The translations under genes were made by a program, and so were the position numbers. The notes beneath the pieces are model-generated. The model was given only the letters and a program-made list of their open reading frames with translations. It ran no database searches and had not been told where the DNA came from. 64,000 bases of DNA from Acanthochlamys bracteata (lineage: Eukaryota > Streptophyta > Magnoliopsida > Pandanales > Velloziaceae): assembly GCA_019914995.1 (NCBI GenBank), contig CM034128.1:2978501-3042500 (forward strand), in the 5' to 3' direction. This document shows positions 25,408-37,154 of the stretch, piece after piece (within the stretch, counting starts at the first letter, position 1; each line of letters starts with the position of its first letter).

Positions 25408-26235
25408 AGGAGTGTCAACTTACGTCTCGGATTGATTAATTTAATAATCAGATCAAATTTATTTAATTTTAATCTAATTTATAAATTTATACGGATTAAA
25501 ATTATCAATTCTAACTTAATTTATTAATAATCGGATCAAATTCGAATCGACCCATTTAATAATTAAAATTTTGTATTTTGTATTTTGTATTTTTAAGTTT
25601 CAGTAAATTTATAATATCAGTTGTAATAAAAATACACGATATTTTTAGTGACGAAATATAGTGAATACCCGTCAAAATGTGTTTTCTTTAGCATCTTTAT
25701 CAGTCCTTAAAATATTTTTAAAAATTATTTTTAATTTTTAAAAATATGTGGTGATAGCTAAAATTTTATAATTATAAATACATACTAATAATTTTGATAA
25801 ATATAGCTATCTAATAAAATTTTGTTAAAAATTTTTATACAAAATCTAAATTCGTCATTACAGAAACACATATATAGTAATACTTTCGATAATATTATAA
25901 TTATCATTATACTATTTTATTAAGATATAAAAATAATAATTAATTATAACCATATAGTTTAATAATTTATAAATTACTATATTGATTATTTTTATTGCTA
26001 ATATTTTAATAAACAGAAAAAAAAATTAAATATTATTTTTTCAAGAAATAATAATTCAAATTAATGGGTTAATTTTTTGAGTTAACTCGAATAGATCTAT
26101 TTAATAATCGTGTCAAATTCGCTCAACCCTAACTCAATCCATATATTTATATGTATCAAAATTTTTAACTCTAATTTTAATTAAATAGATCGATTTCAGG
26201 TTGCATTTTTAGATCGGGTCATATATTGCCATCCT
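25408..26235. mobile_element. Non-autonomous TIR element, GGAGTGGCAATT family, copy 2
   Basis: The left end reads AGGAGTGTCAAC and the right end is the inverse of AGGATGGCAATAT. Internal words shared with the copy at 12185 include TCAAATTCGAATCGA followed by CATTTAATAATTAAAATT. It is longer (about 830 bp) because of inserted AT-rich DNA. A stretch bounded by AGTGACGAA (about 25,648) and TTCGTCATTACAG (about 25,852) may be another small TIR element nested in it. No exact target duplication was found. Confidence 0.5.
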
Positions 26236-26582
26236 AGTGGACAAAGTTATGTTTGAACTTCATTATATTTCAATTTTTATATTTACATTTTAAAATATAA
26301 TTTTCAAAATATAAAATTTATTTAATAATTTAAAATCATAATTTTATTATTGTAAATTTGGGTTATTTTTTAAATAAAAAATTAAAATTCTCTTTTTACA
26401 TACTTTTAAAAAAATTTATTTAAAAAAAAAATTATTGCATAGACACTTCTAATCTCTAAACTTTGCTCTCCTTTCAAAGCGATCGTGCGTATCTTCTAAA
26501 TCAAAAGACACACTTATTATTGTATAATTTTTTTGAATAGAAAAGAAAAAAAATAAGTGTAGAGTTGAAATAGAGAACCAAT

Positions 26583-26825
26583 TGAAAATACTTATTAAAA
26601 ATATTTTTAAAATAAAAAATATTTTTATTTTATTTTGAAAATAAACTTTATTGTTTTACTTAAAAATAATAAAATTAATAATAATAAAATTTTACTATAA
26701 AAAACTTTCATATATATAAGTTCATACTGATTAAATTTTTAAATAAATTTTATATAATATATATATTATTAAAAAATATAAAATTAAAAAATATTTTTTA
26801 GAAAATCATAACCAAACGGGGCACT
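26583..26825. repeat. AT-rich MITE-like repeat (family D)
   Basis: About 240 bp, nearly all A/T, with the shared core AAAATAAAAAATATTTTTA and the downstream TAATAATAAAATTTTA, AAATTTTTAAATAAATTTTA order. The right edge reads CCAAACGGGGC, like the ends of other copies. Boundaries are approximate. Confidence 0.45.
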
Positions 26826-27783
26826 AGAAGCATAGGTACACATGATTCATACTCGCACCAATGCACAAAATTGGGATCTACAAGATGTTTTTTTTTTCCC
26901 AAACCGAAAACCGCCCTCCTACCTACAAATCGAAGGCTGACGTTGTATATATAAGTTCTCCAGCCCTCACATAATAGTCGGACATTTTCTCGAATATAAA
27001 TAGGGTAATGAAAAAATTTTCATTACTTAGATAATTTACAATCCCACTCTCTCTCTCTCTGTGTATATAATCCAAACTAGTTCCGCTCTACTTTTTGCTG
27101 CAGTTTGCGTGTTCATACGGGATTCATGCATGTCAATGGCATCCCTGAAGAGAGTTATCAATGAATATATAACACTACAATCGAACTAAACTCATGCATG
27201 ATGAGAATATCTCTTTGTGATCTTAAGATCAGAACCAAAAAAACAAGAGGGAGAGAAATGATGCAACTAGGTTTGGAACTTACCTGATTAAAATAACAGT
27301 GATTGAAGTGGAGTAACAGAAATTTCTTTCTTCAAGCCACTAGCTAGCTAGCTTTCGTTTTCTTCCGGCAGCTTTTAGCGTTCCTGTAAAGAAAGAAAGC
27401 TAGCAAACGAACAAACGCAATCTTTCACTTGGTTAGTTAACTCCAACACTTCTATTCACATGCTTTCTATACTGTTTGTACCCAACATGGATCCGTTCCT
27501 GCACAGTCTTTGATCTTGGAATCATTACATCAGATTCAGAAACAAAACAACAATCTCACTGAAAGTCAATTCTTTATACATTTGCTACAGTTGCATACAT
27601 TAAAAGATGAACCAATATATATATATTTCAATAACACTATTAAACAAATCAGCAATTTCACAAATCAATTGCACGAGTTTTAGCTACAAGAAATAGAAAC
27701 ACAATCAACTATATACTGAATTAAGAAGCTAGCAATGTCCAATATAATATTATTAATCATGAGTGCATGATAGAACAGTCTAG
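26826..27783. other. Intergenic / 3' flank of the NAC gene
   Basis: No gene is supported. A (CT)n run lies at about 27,048-27,063. The part next to 27,784 would be the NAC 3' UTR. No known microRNA precursor was recognised. Confidence 0.4.
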
Positions 27784-29538
27784 CTAGCTATCACTAAAGC
27801 TAGTATTATTACAGTCCTCCCTCGTAGTATCGCCGTTGAGCAGATTATTCCAGTCCCATAGCTTGTCAGTGATCGGCGGTGATGGCGATGAAGCAGGAAC
27901 AAGTTGGGGTACTTGCGGCAGCATTGGAGCATGAAAAAAGTAGTTGCTCATGAGCTGTGGAAAGCAGTAGTAGTTCTGATGCAAAAGTTTACTCAGCTCA
28001 TCATCCGTTGAAGCAGTGGTTGCAGTAATAGTAGGGACTAGATTGATGCTGTTATTTGTTGCGGAGTAGAGAAATGAATCAGTGTTTCTGCCAACTTCTT
28101 CATTTGATTGTTCTGAGCTTCCCGGAGCTACAGCTGCTGCAGATTCATAGGCTTCGAATCGGGCACTCTTCTGAATGATCTCAGATAAGAAAGGATCATG
28201 AGATAGGTTCGTGCTGAAGTTAGTTGGTAGTGTTTTCTGATCAATGAGTTTATTACTGTGATTATCTGATGTTGCGGCCGTTCTTGAAGATGTTGCAGTT
28301 GTTCTTGAAGATGTTGAAGAACTATTCGAACGGTGAGATCCGTCATCAGTAATGCCAGATCTCTTATGTACACGGCAAAGAGAGATTTCAACCTGCAGAT
28401 AGAAAACAATGGATCAGGTTTGTTTCTTAGAGTTGATTCTGTAAATTAAAGGAGAATGAAATGTTTTCTCAAATGACATCGTTGCTTATTGCGGCATAAA
28501 CCAAAAAAGAAGAACTAATGACGGGAGGAAACTTAAAGCTGTTTTCACAGAAGATTTATTCTTGAATTAAGAAGAGCAGCTGCATGAAACCCTAGATGTA
28601 TGACCAAATCATGAGAAGAATAATCAATTATTTATTTATTCAGGTACTGAAATTCTGGAATTTGCAAGGATTTTTCATAATCAAGAAATTGAAGAAGAAT
28701 CCTAAATCCGGAGCTGTTAATTTATGTTTCAGTGAATTCCCAAAATCAAAACGCCAAAAATTGAAGTGATGATCACTAAACTAACTCGATGCTATATGTA
28801 GAAAGCTTTCGAAAGGTAAGACTAAGTATTAATTCGAATGATATTCGGATTCAAAACGGTCGCTAGCTTGCAAGAGTACTGTGTTAATTCATGTGGTATT
28901 TCTGATCGAGTTTGTCTGGTCATGCTCACTCACCTTCTGGTATCTTTCAGTTTCGCCGTGCGGCAGCCGGTACTCGTTCATAATCCAGCTTGTTCTGATG
29001 CCTTTAGGAGCCTTGCCAGTGTAGAAGACCAAGGTCTTCTTCAAACCAATAGGCCTTGAATTCTCCCCTCGAATTATGCGGTCAGCTCCGGTTGCTTTCC
29101 AGTATCCAGAGGCAGTCACCCTATTAGGCCGGTCTCCGTTACGGTACTTCCGATCTCTGGGAACATAGAAGTACCATTCTTTTTCTCCTATTGTTGCCAG
29201 CGCTGCAAAAACGTACCACACAATAAGTAGATGATCAGCAATAACAAGATGTTTCCTTTGATCGTGTGAATCTATGCAATTGTAATAAACACTTCGATGT
29301 ATGTAAGACCTGGTAGCTCCCATGGATCATATCGGTAAAGATCGAGAAAGGAGATGATCTCAACGTTGAAGGGCTTGCCTTCAACTTTCCGACGGAGGTA
29401 GAACTCAATAAGCTCTTCTTCAGTAGGATGGAAACGGAAGCCTGGCATCAGAGCATCATGGTCATGAAGATCGTCGTCGGTGTCAGTGTCCTTGCAACGA
29501 TCCCCGCCGTTTATCATTTCTGCAACGGCGACCGCCAT
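27784..29538 (-). CDS. NAC035: NAC-domain transcription factor, NAC035/LOV1 type
   Basis: Three exons (29538-29310, 29202-28934, 28392-27784) join in phase to 368 residues. An acidic leader precedes the NAC domain at residues 31-177. Its subdomains are visible: [51 protein letters not shown] and [30 protein letters not shown] and [19 protein letters not shown]. The acidic start followed by [25 protein letters not shown] is characteristic of the NAC035/LOV1 branch (cold response and flowering time in Arabidopsis). The C-terminal half is a Ser/Thr/Asn-rich transactivation-type region ending in LWDWNNLL and an acidic tail. The intron positions are the usual two of NAC genes. It is probably a nuclear DNA-binding regulator; the orthology is likely but the C-terminus diverges. 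No miR164 site was seen. Confidence 0.9.
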
Positions 29539-29757
29539 CGAGCTACCTATAGCTAGATAGCAAGCTATAGATGGATTTGCTCTACCTCAAACTAGATAAA
29601 GCTAGCTAGGTATCACAATTTCTTTAATGGAGATAAACATTAAATTAATTAGCTAGGTTACCTTATATTAACTATGTAAACTTGCTTTCTTTAATCTTTG
29701 CGTCTGCGATCTATCTTGTGGTGCAGCTTTTGTGGAGAATCTCTGTCAATGTAACTT

Positions 29758-29768
29758 GTGTATATAGA
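29758..29768 (-). promoter_or_regulatory. Candidate TATA box of the NAC gene
   Basis: On the minus strand the sequence reads TCTATATACAC about 220 bases upstream of the NAC start codon. It is the best TATA-like motif in the interval, though AT-rich alternatives exist further up. Confidence 0.35.
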
Positions 29769-30014
29769 AGATGAGAGAAATTTTATGAAGTTAATGTTTC
29801 ATGTTTGTTGTTTCTTGTAATTAAGAAGGACTAAAGGATAATTAATGACAAATTAACTTACTACTATAGCTACTATATATACTGTATAAGTATTTACGTT
29901 CTCTCTTTTCTCTTACACAAAATGAATATATTCTTGCAAAAATTCTGCATCTCTCAACTGTAACCATCCATCACGGTATATATACATTAATCCATCTTAT
30001 GTTAATAAGACATA

Positions 30015-30257
30015 GAGCCCGTTTGGCTTAGCGTTTCCTCAACAATAATTTTTAATTTTTTGTTCACATTTTTTAATATATATTTTATAAATATTTAAAA
30101 ATTTAGAAAATATAAAAAATATTTACGTAATAAGATCTTTTTATTGTATATTTTTATTATTTTTTAAAAATAAAAAAATAGAACTTATTTTTAAAAAAAA
30201 TAAAAATATCTTCAATTATACAAAAGTTTTATTTAATAAACACTCTCAAACACTCCC
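30015..30257. repeat. AT-rich MITE-like repeat (family D)
   Basis: The left edge is GAGCCCGTTTGGCTTAGCG and the right edge is CTCTCAAACACTCCC, weakly inverted relative to each other. The interior is A/T with the family word order. Boundaries are approximate. Confidence 0.4.
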
Positions 30258-30849
30258 ATACCAAAATAGATATATGAGTATAATAAAATGGATCAAAAAA
30301 TATATATCAACAAATAGTTATCTTCCCAAATATGTATATATAGTTATTATTATAATATAATATTTTAAAATAAAATAACATAAATTTTATTATAAAATAT
30401 TTTTATTTTATAAGTAGATGGAAGAGAGTAGAAGGGGCAAGGAGTAACAAGGTGCGGGAAGGAAAAGGAGGGAGGCGGTGATGGTAATGTTAAAGAGGAG
30501 AAAGGGACTATTCAAGTAGGCATGGGGACAATATTATTATTGTAAGGGCGGTCGCCTCTTTAATTTAAGCTGACATTGGCCCTCTAGATAAATTTCTTCT
30601 TGCTATCTCCCTGTTATTAACTCCTCTCACGACACCTCTAGTTAATTATTTATCATAAGCTAGTTAATTAACCTTCTTGCATTTACTCTTTAGTTTTGCT
30701 GCTTTTAGCTACTTCACCTCTAATGTTTAAGACCTTTACTATATATACACACATATATGATCATGCCCATGTTTTAACAGACTAAAAATTAATATATATA
30801 AGAAGTGATAAGGATACTTTTTTTTTAGAAGTATTTTTGGATATTTTTT

Positions 30850-31090
30850 TTCCGATTATGACTGTAGTGATTTCTAAATTTAATCTCCTCTATTGGATAT
30901 TTTTATATATTGATCAAAATAATATAAAAAATTAAATTTGATAAAAAATATATATTTTACTTTTGTATTAATTTGATCAAGAATTCCGGTGGAGGTCGAT
31001 TCGTATTCTAATTGAGCTGAAAATTTATCAAAATATTTTCAACCTATGATTCTTAATATCTAACGGTGAAAATTGAATTTGAAACACATT
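30850..31090. repeat. Diverged relative of the 40,113-40,523 MITE
   Basis: Internal segments match that MITE in order and orientation: CTAAATTTAATCTCC near 30,875, TTTGATCAAGA..GGTGGAGGTCGATTCGTATTC near 30,970-31,010, and ATATCTAACGGTGAAAATT near 31,055. The G-rich termini are not visible, so this is an aged or truncated copy. Confidence 0.45.
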
Positions 31091-32568
31091 CTAAATCTTC
31101 AAAACGATCAATCTGTTCGGGATATCGTTTTCGATCGTATTGAATGTTCTCAACTCAAGCTGGGTCGTTCCAATTGAAAAGCAATGCGTGGGCAGAGAGA
31201 GGTAGCAAATATATTGTCCGAATTCATTCTTAGTAGCATGCATGATTGCGCTGCTGCGAACAAATTAGCCATAAGTGCACCCATCAATTAAGCCGTCTTC
31301 TCATGCATGAACATAAGAATGGTTTCCATCTTGTCTTAATTTTCTTATGAAAAGATTGATCGATTCACTTGAAGTTGAAGGAGGAAAAAGCAGGTTCGTG
31401 TCTTCATTCATGAAAAAGAATTCATCGTAGCCCAGAGAGTAACTAAAAGCTCGATCGACTTCTGAGAAATATTAATATTACACGTAAAACTTTTATCTCT
31501 TTGTAAAAGATATCCCCAGTAAACCAAGGGGATTTAATTAGTTAACTAAGAAACAAGGCGAATTTATAAGATCTTAATCAAAATCTTCGCAACTATTTGG
31601 TTAATCATGCAGAAGCATGCCAAATAAACCAAGTAATATATTAATACGTAATCAGAGAAAGAAAGAAAAAAACTCTATCTAGCTAACATATGCAGTCAAC
31701 AAATTTCACTATTCGATAGAGACTCGTACGTATGTGTTTAGAGACTTTGAATCACCCAGACATTACTGGAAGATTCGAACACTAATCAACTACTTTACAA
31801 GAAAATAACTATTTGTCTGCACGCCTAACTTGTTTAAACCTATTATTAAGTTTAATGTATGCGTGCAAGCTCTTATACATGCGTCGTGTCTGCATGCGGT
31901 TGTTGCAGCCCAAAGATTTTACCAACTACAAAGAAGTCCATCAGTAAATAAATAAACTACCAACTAACATGAAAAGCTCAGTTGGCAAAGGCCACCAGCT
32001 TTCGAATTTAAAAAAATCACCGCGTATCGAATCTGATTTATCTTTACTTACCGACTAATATAACGTAGCCGATAAAATTTACAGACTACTGGTGCTCAGT
32101 TGGTAATGTGCACAAATTCATCGATTGAGTATTTGTTGTAGTTTCTAGTTAGCTAGATTACCTACTACGTTCCACTGACAGTCAGTAAATCACTTAAGAT
32201 TATTGACGCGTTCAATTTCTATAGGTAACTCTAAAATTTACCGCGCTTTTCGATTCGTCAGTAAATCTCAGTCGATATTGTTCATTTTTATAATAGTAAA
32301 TAATTATGACAAATAAGTAATATAAATAATTCAGAAACTGTTAAAAATGCTTATAAAAAATACATTTTTAAATAAATAATATTTTTTATCTATTTTAAAA
32401 GATATTTTTATTTTTATCTAAAAAATAAAAAATAAATAAATAATAAAATTTTATGATATACTTTTTTTATATTTTCTAAACTTTTAAATAAATTTTATAA
32501 AATATTATAAAAATTTTAATAAAAATTATATTTTTTAAAAAATAATGCCAAAATATACGCACTTTCAG

Positions 32569-32820
32569 AGGACGTTTAGAAATATTTATAAAATAAAATT
32601 TTTTTAAAATAAAAAATATTTTTATTTTTTTTTTAAAATAAGTTTTTTTTATCTCAAAAAAATAATAAAATTATACAATAAAAATATCTTACTACGTAAA
32701 TTTTTTTTACTCTTTCTAAATTTTTAAATAAATCTTTTAAATATTTATAAAAAATATAATAAAAAATATAAAATATAAAATTAAAATAAAATATTTGAAA
32801 AACGTAATTCCAAACATTCC
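32569..32820. repeat. AT-rich MITE-like repeat (family D)
   Basis: The left edge GGACGTTTAGAAAT and right edge ATTCCAAACATTCC are imperfect inverted repeats. The core AAAATAAAAAATATTTTTA lies near 32,607. A similar AT-rich unit lies immediately before it at about 32,333-32,562. Confidence 0.5.
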
Positions 32821-34161
32821 ATCGCTATACTTTCATCTTCACGCTTAGCGCGCAAGTTGTCCGCACAATTTCATCAGTTTATATATACAATATGTTCTAA
32901 TATCATATTAGAAAAAAAAAAATTCAAAAGCTAGATCCAAAAATGTAGGTGTCAAAATTCATATAAATATTTATCCAATTTGATAAAATAGTAATATAGC
33001 ATGATTTTACATGTATAAGCAGTTGCAGATAGGTTAATGTATATGAAATGTAAAATAATAATAAGAAGAAGAAATTAAATTAGAATAGATTATTTATTAT
33101 CTAACTTATGAATATCGATGTACGTACGAATTTGTCATGATATGTATATGATAGTATTCATATAAATATTATATTAATTTATGGTTATTGAACATGGTTT
33201 ATATCTGGGCGGTTGTACGTAGGCCCTAATCGTCCTTCTGTTGCCTGCAAGTTCGTTAATTATCCCACCGACGCTACGGAGAAAGAAAAGCCCATTGCAT
33301 TTATAAAAACCAACCCACATACGTATATCTAAATGAATACATATAATACTGAACTTTTTTATATTTACTTTCACATCTTTACTTCTTACTAACTTAATAA
33401 ATTGATTTCCAACGTCAGAATTACAAAATTAAAAGTGTTTTGTTATATCGGACGTTCGAAAGTAATTTTAAAAAATATTTTTATTCTATTTTAATAAAAA
33501 CTTTATTATTTTAATTTTAAATAAAAAAAATAAATAATAATAAAATTTATAATATATAATTTTTTTATATTTTAAAGTTTTTTAATAATTTTTATAAAAA
33601 AATATAAAATTGAAAAAATAAAAAATTATTTTTTAAAAACTCAACCCTATAAGACACCGTTTGACATTGCGTTTGAACTCTATTTTATTTCGACTTTTAT
33701 TTAATAAGTTCAAATACTTATAAACAATATTCCCAATGAAGTATATGGTTGATCATTAATAATCTGGTATACGAAATGCAGTATATTATTAAAAGTAAAA
33801 ATTGTGAAAACTAGAAGTTGATTTTAATTACCTTTATATTTATCGCAGTATATTGCACTTCGTAATTGCACGCAACATTAGCATTTGAAATATATGTTTA
33901 AGTTCTTCTATATTAATGCACTCTTAATCATAGAACGCCAATTGGTATATAGTAGCTACATCAATATAACTCTTATTTACATATGATGATTTTATTCTTT
34001 TTTAACGTTATTCTCTATTTTAAGAGTCTTAAGTTGATACCTTATACTTCTTAAAATCTGAACTTTGAAAGTAAATTTTTTATTCGTTATGAAAAAACTA
34101 AGAGCATAAATTAAAATTTTTTTATAAACAAATAAGTACGGGAATGTAACTAGGACGAAGC

Positions 34162-34430
34162 GGTCAACGTTTGACCGGTTCAACTCTTAATTAACTCATC
34201 AGCTCGACAAAATTTCCGAAAACAAAAAGCAACAGAGTACACAAAACATTTATCACCGGAGCGGTGTGGGATATCTATCTTACTTATTAGGGTTTTATTA
34301 ATATTTCTTTGTGCATTAATTTTCTGCGGTGTTAAATAATTAACAGATAACTAGTGTGGGCCTTACTACCATATTTCAAACTCATCCCGGAGGGCGTTGA
34401 CCGTACCACCTTAGAAGTTAACCTTTGACC
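34162..34430. promoter_or_regulatory. W-box cluster with a palindromic pair
   Basis: GGTCAA-CGT-TTGACC at 34162-34176 is a perfect inverted pair of WRKY-type W-boxes. Two further TTGACC motifs lie at 34397-34402 and 34425-34430. No gene starts nearby; the START gene begins 2.7 kb downstream. Confidence 0.35.
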
Positions 34431-36965
34431 ATTTGTCCTTTGTTCTTGTTCAAAGAGATCAAGTGAATCAGCCCAAGAATTTAATTGGGCCGCTGGCTGG
34501 GCCTACGACGGAGAGTATTATTACTTATATTAATCATCTTCTGTTCAAATTATCTAATAAGGGTGTGCTTACACCGCATTCAGCTCACTTTGTTTCTAAA
34601 AAAAATTTCACTTCAAACTCACTTCCAAATCAAAATAAATACAAAAAATTTCATTTATAATTTCAATTTTAAACAAAAGATTTTATTTTCAAACCTTAAT
34701 ATTATATAAAAATTGATCACTTTTGAATTTTATTTGTTAAGTAAAATAATTTTGAATACTCAGTTTCTAAAACTCTATAACGAATTAGCATTATTTCGCA
34801 CCTGCAAGGGAGTGTCCTTAATAAGAATATCTAACTCTATATGAATGATTGAGAGATTTAAATGATTGCTAAGACAGTACTAAAAGTAATTGCCTAGGAG
34901 TGCGGCAAGCCATAAGCAGAAAGCATGGTCTGGACATTATAGCAGTCAATCGGTCGACATGCCTAGAATGCCCCCTTCTTTCAACCTGTTCTGAGTTCCA
35001 GCTCAGGTTTCTTCAATCATTTTAGAGATTAAAAAAAAAAGTCCATCTTGATATTGAAAACGGCAACCTTTGCCAAGATCGCATTTTTATCTCACTTTTT
35101 CAGTTGTTTGAGAGAAATGTATCCCAGGTGTTCGATAGTTGTTTTCTTGTACACACCCAACACTTGGGATCACATTTATCTAAGTAAAAATTTGCAGCAA
35201 ATCGTGTATGTTTCAATGAATCTTGGCTTGGTTTCTTAATTTTCATTCTCATATAATTATGCAAATACTCACGAGATGACAGGATGTGGATTTTGTTAAT
35301 CTATACTCCTGTCCTCTTCCATTTCATGATTGGCAGAGGTGGTAGTTACAGGAGGAAAAGGTGGGGGCTTAAGTTATTGTTGTATGTGTTGATTGCTCGG
35401 GTCTTGGAGTTCAAGGGAAGGAAAGTTGCACATGAGTTGGTCTATTGCCTACTCAGCTCAGGGTCCCATGAGAAAGTTCTCTTTTCCTTCCAAGGATACA
35501 CGTTGCCAAGTTTTTCCATATTATTACTTAGTTAATTAGTTATGAATACACTTTTATCATTTTTTAACGTGAGATTAGTGGTAATCTATCTCTATGACTT
35601 CTAGTTTCATGTTTCTATCAAGTATTGGTGTGATACTCAGTCCTTGGCTCCTTGCATTCTTTATAATTGTGCGATTACAGATTATCACAACATTTAATAA
35701 TAATTCAGATAGATTTTTGGAGTGTATCATGTTTGCTATGCTGAAGAAATACAATCTTTCTCCAGAGGTAGGATCAACAGGTGATTGCAGATTGAAGCTT
35801 CTCATAATTTGAAACTAGTATCCGGGGATGCTCAAATTTCTTTAACTTATTCTGAAGTCGTTCTGATTTTGACCTATGATCATGTTGAAGTATCTCCACT
35901 CTCTAATTTTTAAGATTAACTGTATCCTGCCAGCTTTCGTAGATCTGCATACTGATAACTAGGCAAAAACCAGCTCACGGACAGTAGACCTCTGACTGAG
36001 GTCCGTATTATAGCATTCAAATCCTCCTCTGCTGTGAATGTGCTCTACTATTTTTCAACCCTGCTTGAATCATGACTCTGGGGACTAATTTAGGTGAGAC
36101 AGTTTCCGTTCCTACAATCACCACTGCTCATGGCAGCTTTCAGACAGCTTTTTAGTCAATTTTTGTTGTTGTTGCTGCTTCCGCTCTTGCTTCTGTTGTT
36201 GCTACATATTAAAATGTAGAATCCCATCTGTAAGCTAATGAGCTGATACCTCTACTTAAGCTAATGAGCTGACTATACTTCTGTTTGCTGGTATGCATGC
36301 ACATGGACTGTAGTTAATTACACAAGTACCTAATATTGTTAATTAATTAAGTTAAAACACGGTATGCTTGACTGACCAGGTGGCATGTGGGACCAGCAGT
36401 GACACGTGGTCGACCAACATGTGCTAGAGCAAGGTCCCCTTTAGCCCTTGAGGAGGGTTAACAAACACGAGCAAAGCAAAAGATGGATTCATTCTCATTG
36501 GTTGGAGAATTTTTAATTGATCTTTCTTTTTTTGCTCTCCCATTCTTTGCCTCCCTATTTCAACCAGCAATCCATGTGCATCAACTTTGCCCACTCCACT
36601 GCACTACTTTGCTCTGTTCTGTTCTGTTTTCTCTCCTTTGTTTATAAGAAAAGAATCTCTCTGTTCTTTTTCCTAACAGCACTAAAATATGCCATGAATG
36701 TGAATCATTATAAATGGAGAATTTACCGTTATCTATACAGATGCTTTTGTCGGAGAACATAATGTTTCTCATCTTGTTTAAAGCAAATTGTTTTCATTGA
36801 CCTATATGCTTACCTGTTTATTTGAATATTCACATCTTCTTAGATGTTGTAGATGGCTTTTCCTACTTCAACTTTTATGTAATTACCTCCAGAACAAAAC
36901 CAACTGTTACTGAAATTTTGTGGATGATCTAGTGGATTTATAAAGAGAGTTGTGTTATGTTAGGA

Positions 36966-36988
36966 GTTATATAAAAGAGAGGCACGTG
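36966..36988 (+). promoter_or_regulatory. TATA box and G-box of the START gene
   Basis: TTATATAAAAGAG (about 36968) is a good TATA box. It is followed within ten bases by the palindromic G-box CACGTG (about 36983). The start codon is about 170 bases downstream. A further ACACGTGG (ABRE/G-box type) lies at about 36,404. bHLH or bZIP control is inferred. Confidence 0.5.
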
Positions 36989-37154
36989 AAAAGACCGATC
37001 ATGTAGGGCTCTTCCTCTGGCATTTGCATGTGCAACAATCACTGCCACTACTACTACAATTCCTTCAATTCTCTCGCATTTTCCATCTCTCTCCTTTACT
37101 AGCATATATCTATACATAAATCTCTCCCTCTTCTTTTTCTCAATGCCCTAAAGA

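Larger units (their letters stand above)
29769..37154. other. 7.4-kb gene-poor interval between the NAC and START genes
   Basis: No gene could be supported. It contains AT-rich family D repeats (about 30,015; 32,333; 32,569; 33,440), a diverged relative of the 40,113 MITE (about 30,850-31,090) and a W-box cluster (34,162-34,430). A balanced-composition stretch lies at about 34,900-36,300. That stretch has an open frame at 35284-35535 (83 codons, hydrophobic then basic) with no recognised motif. Confidence 0.45.

Noticed and set aside
26930..27440. MicroRNA precursor downstream of the NAC gene
   Set aside because: No mature sequence of a conserved plant microRNA was recognised and no long hairpin was apparent by eye.
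35284..35535. Small membrane protein gene in the START upstream region
   Set aside because: 83 codons with no recognised motif and no splice or promoter context; not distinguishable from chance.
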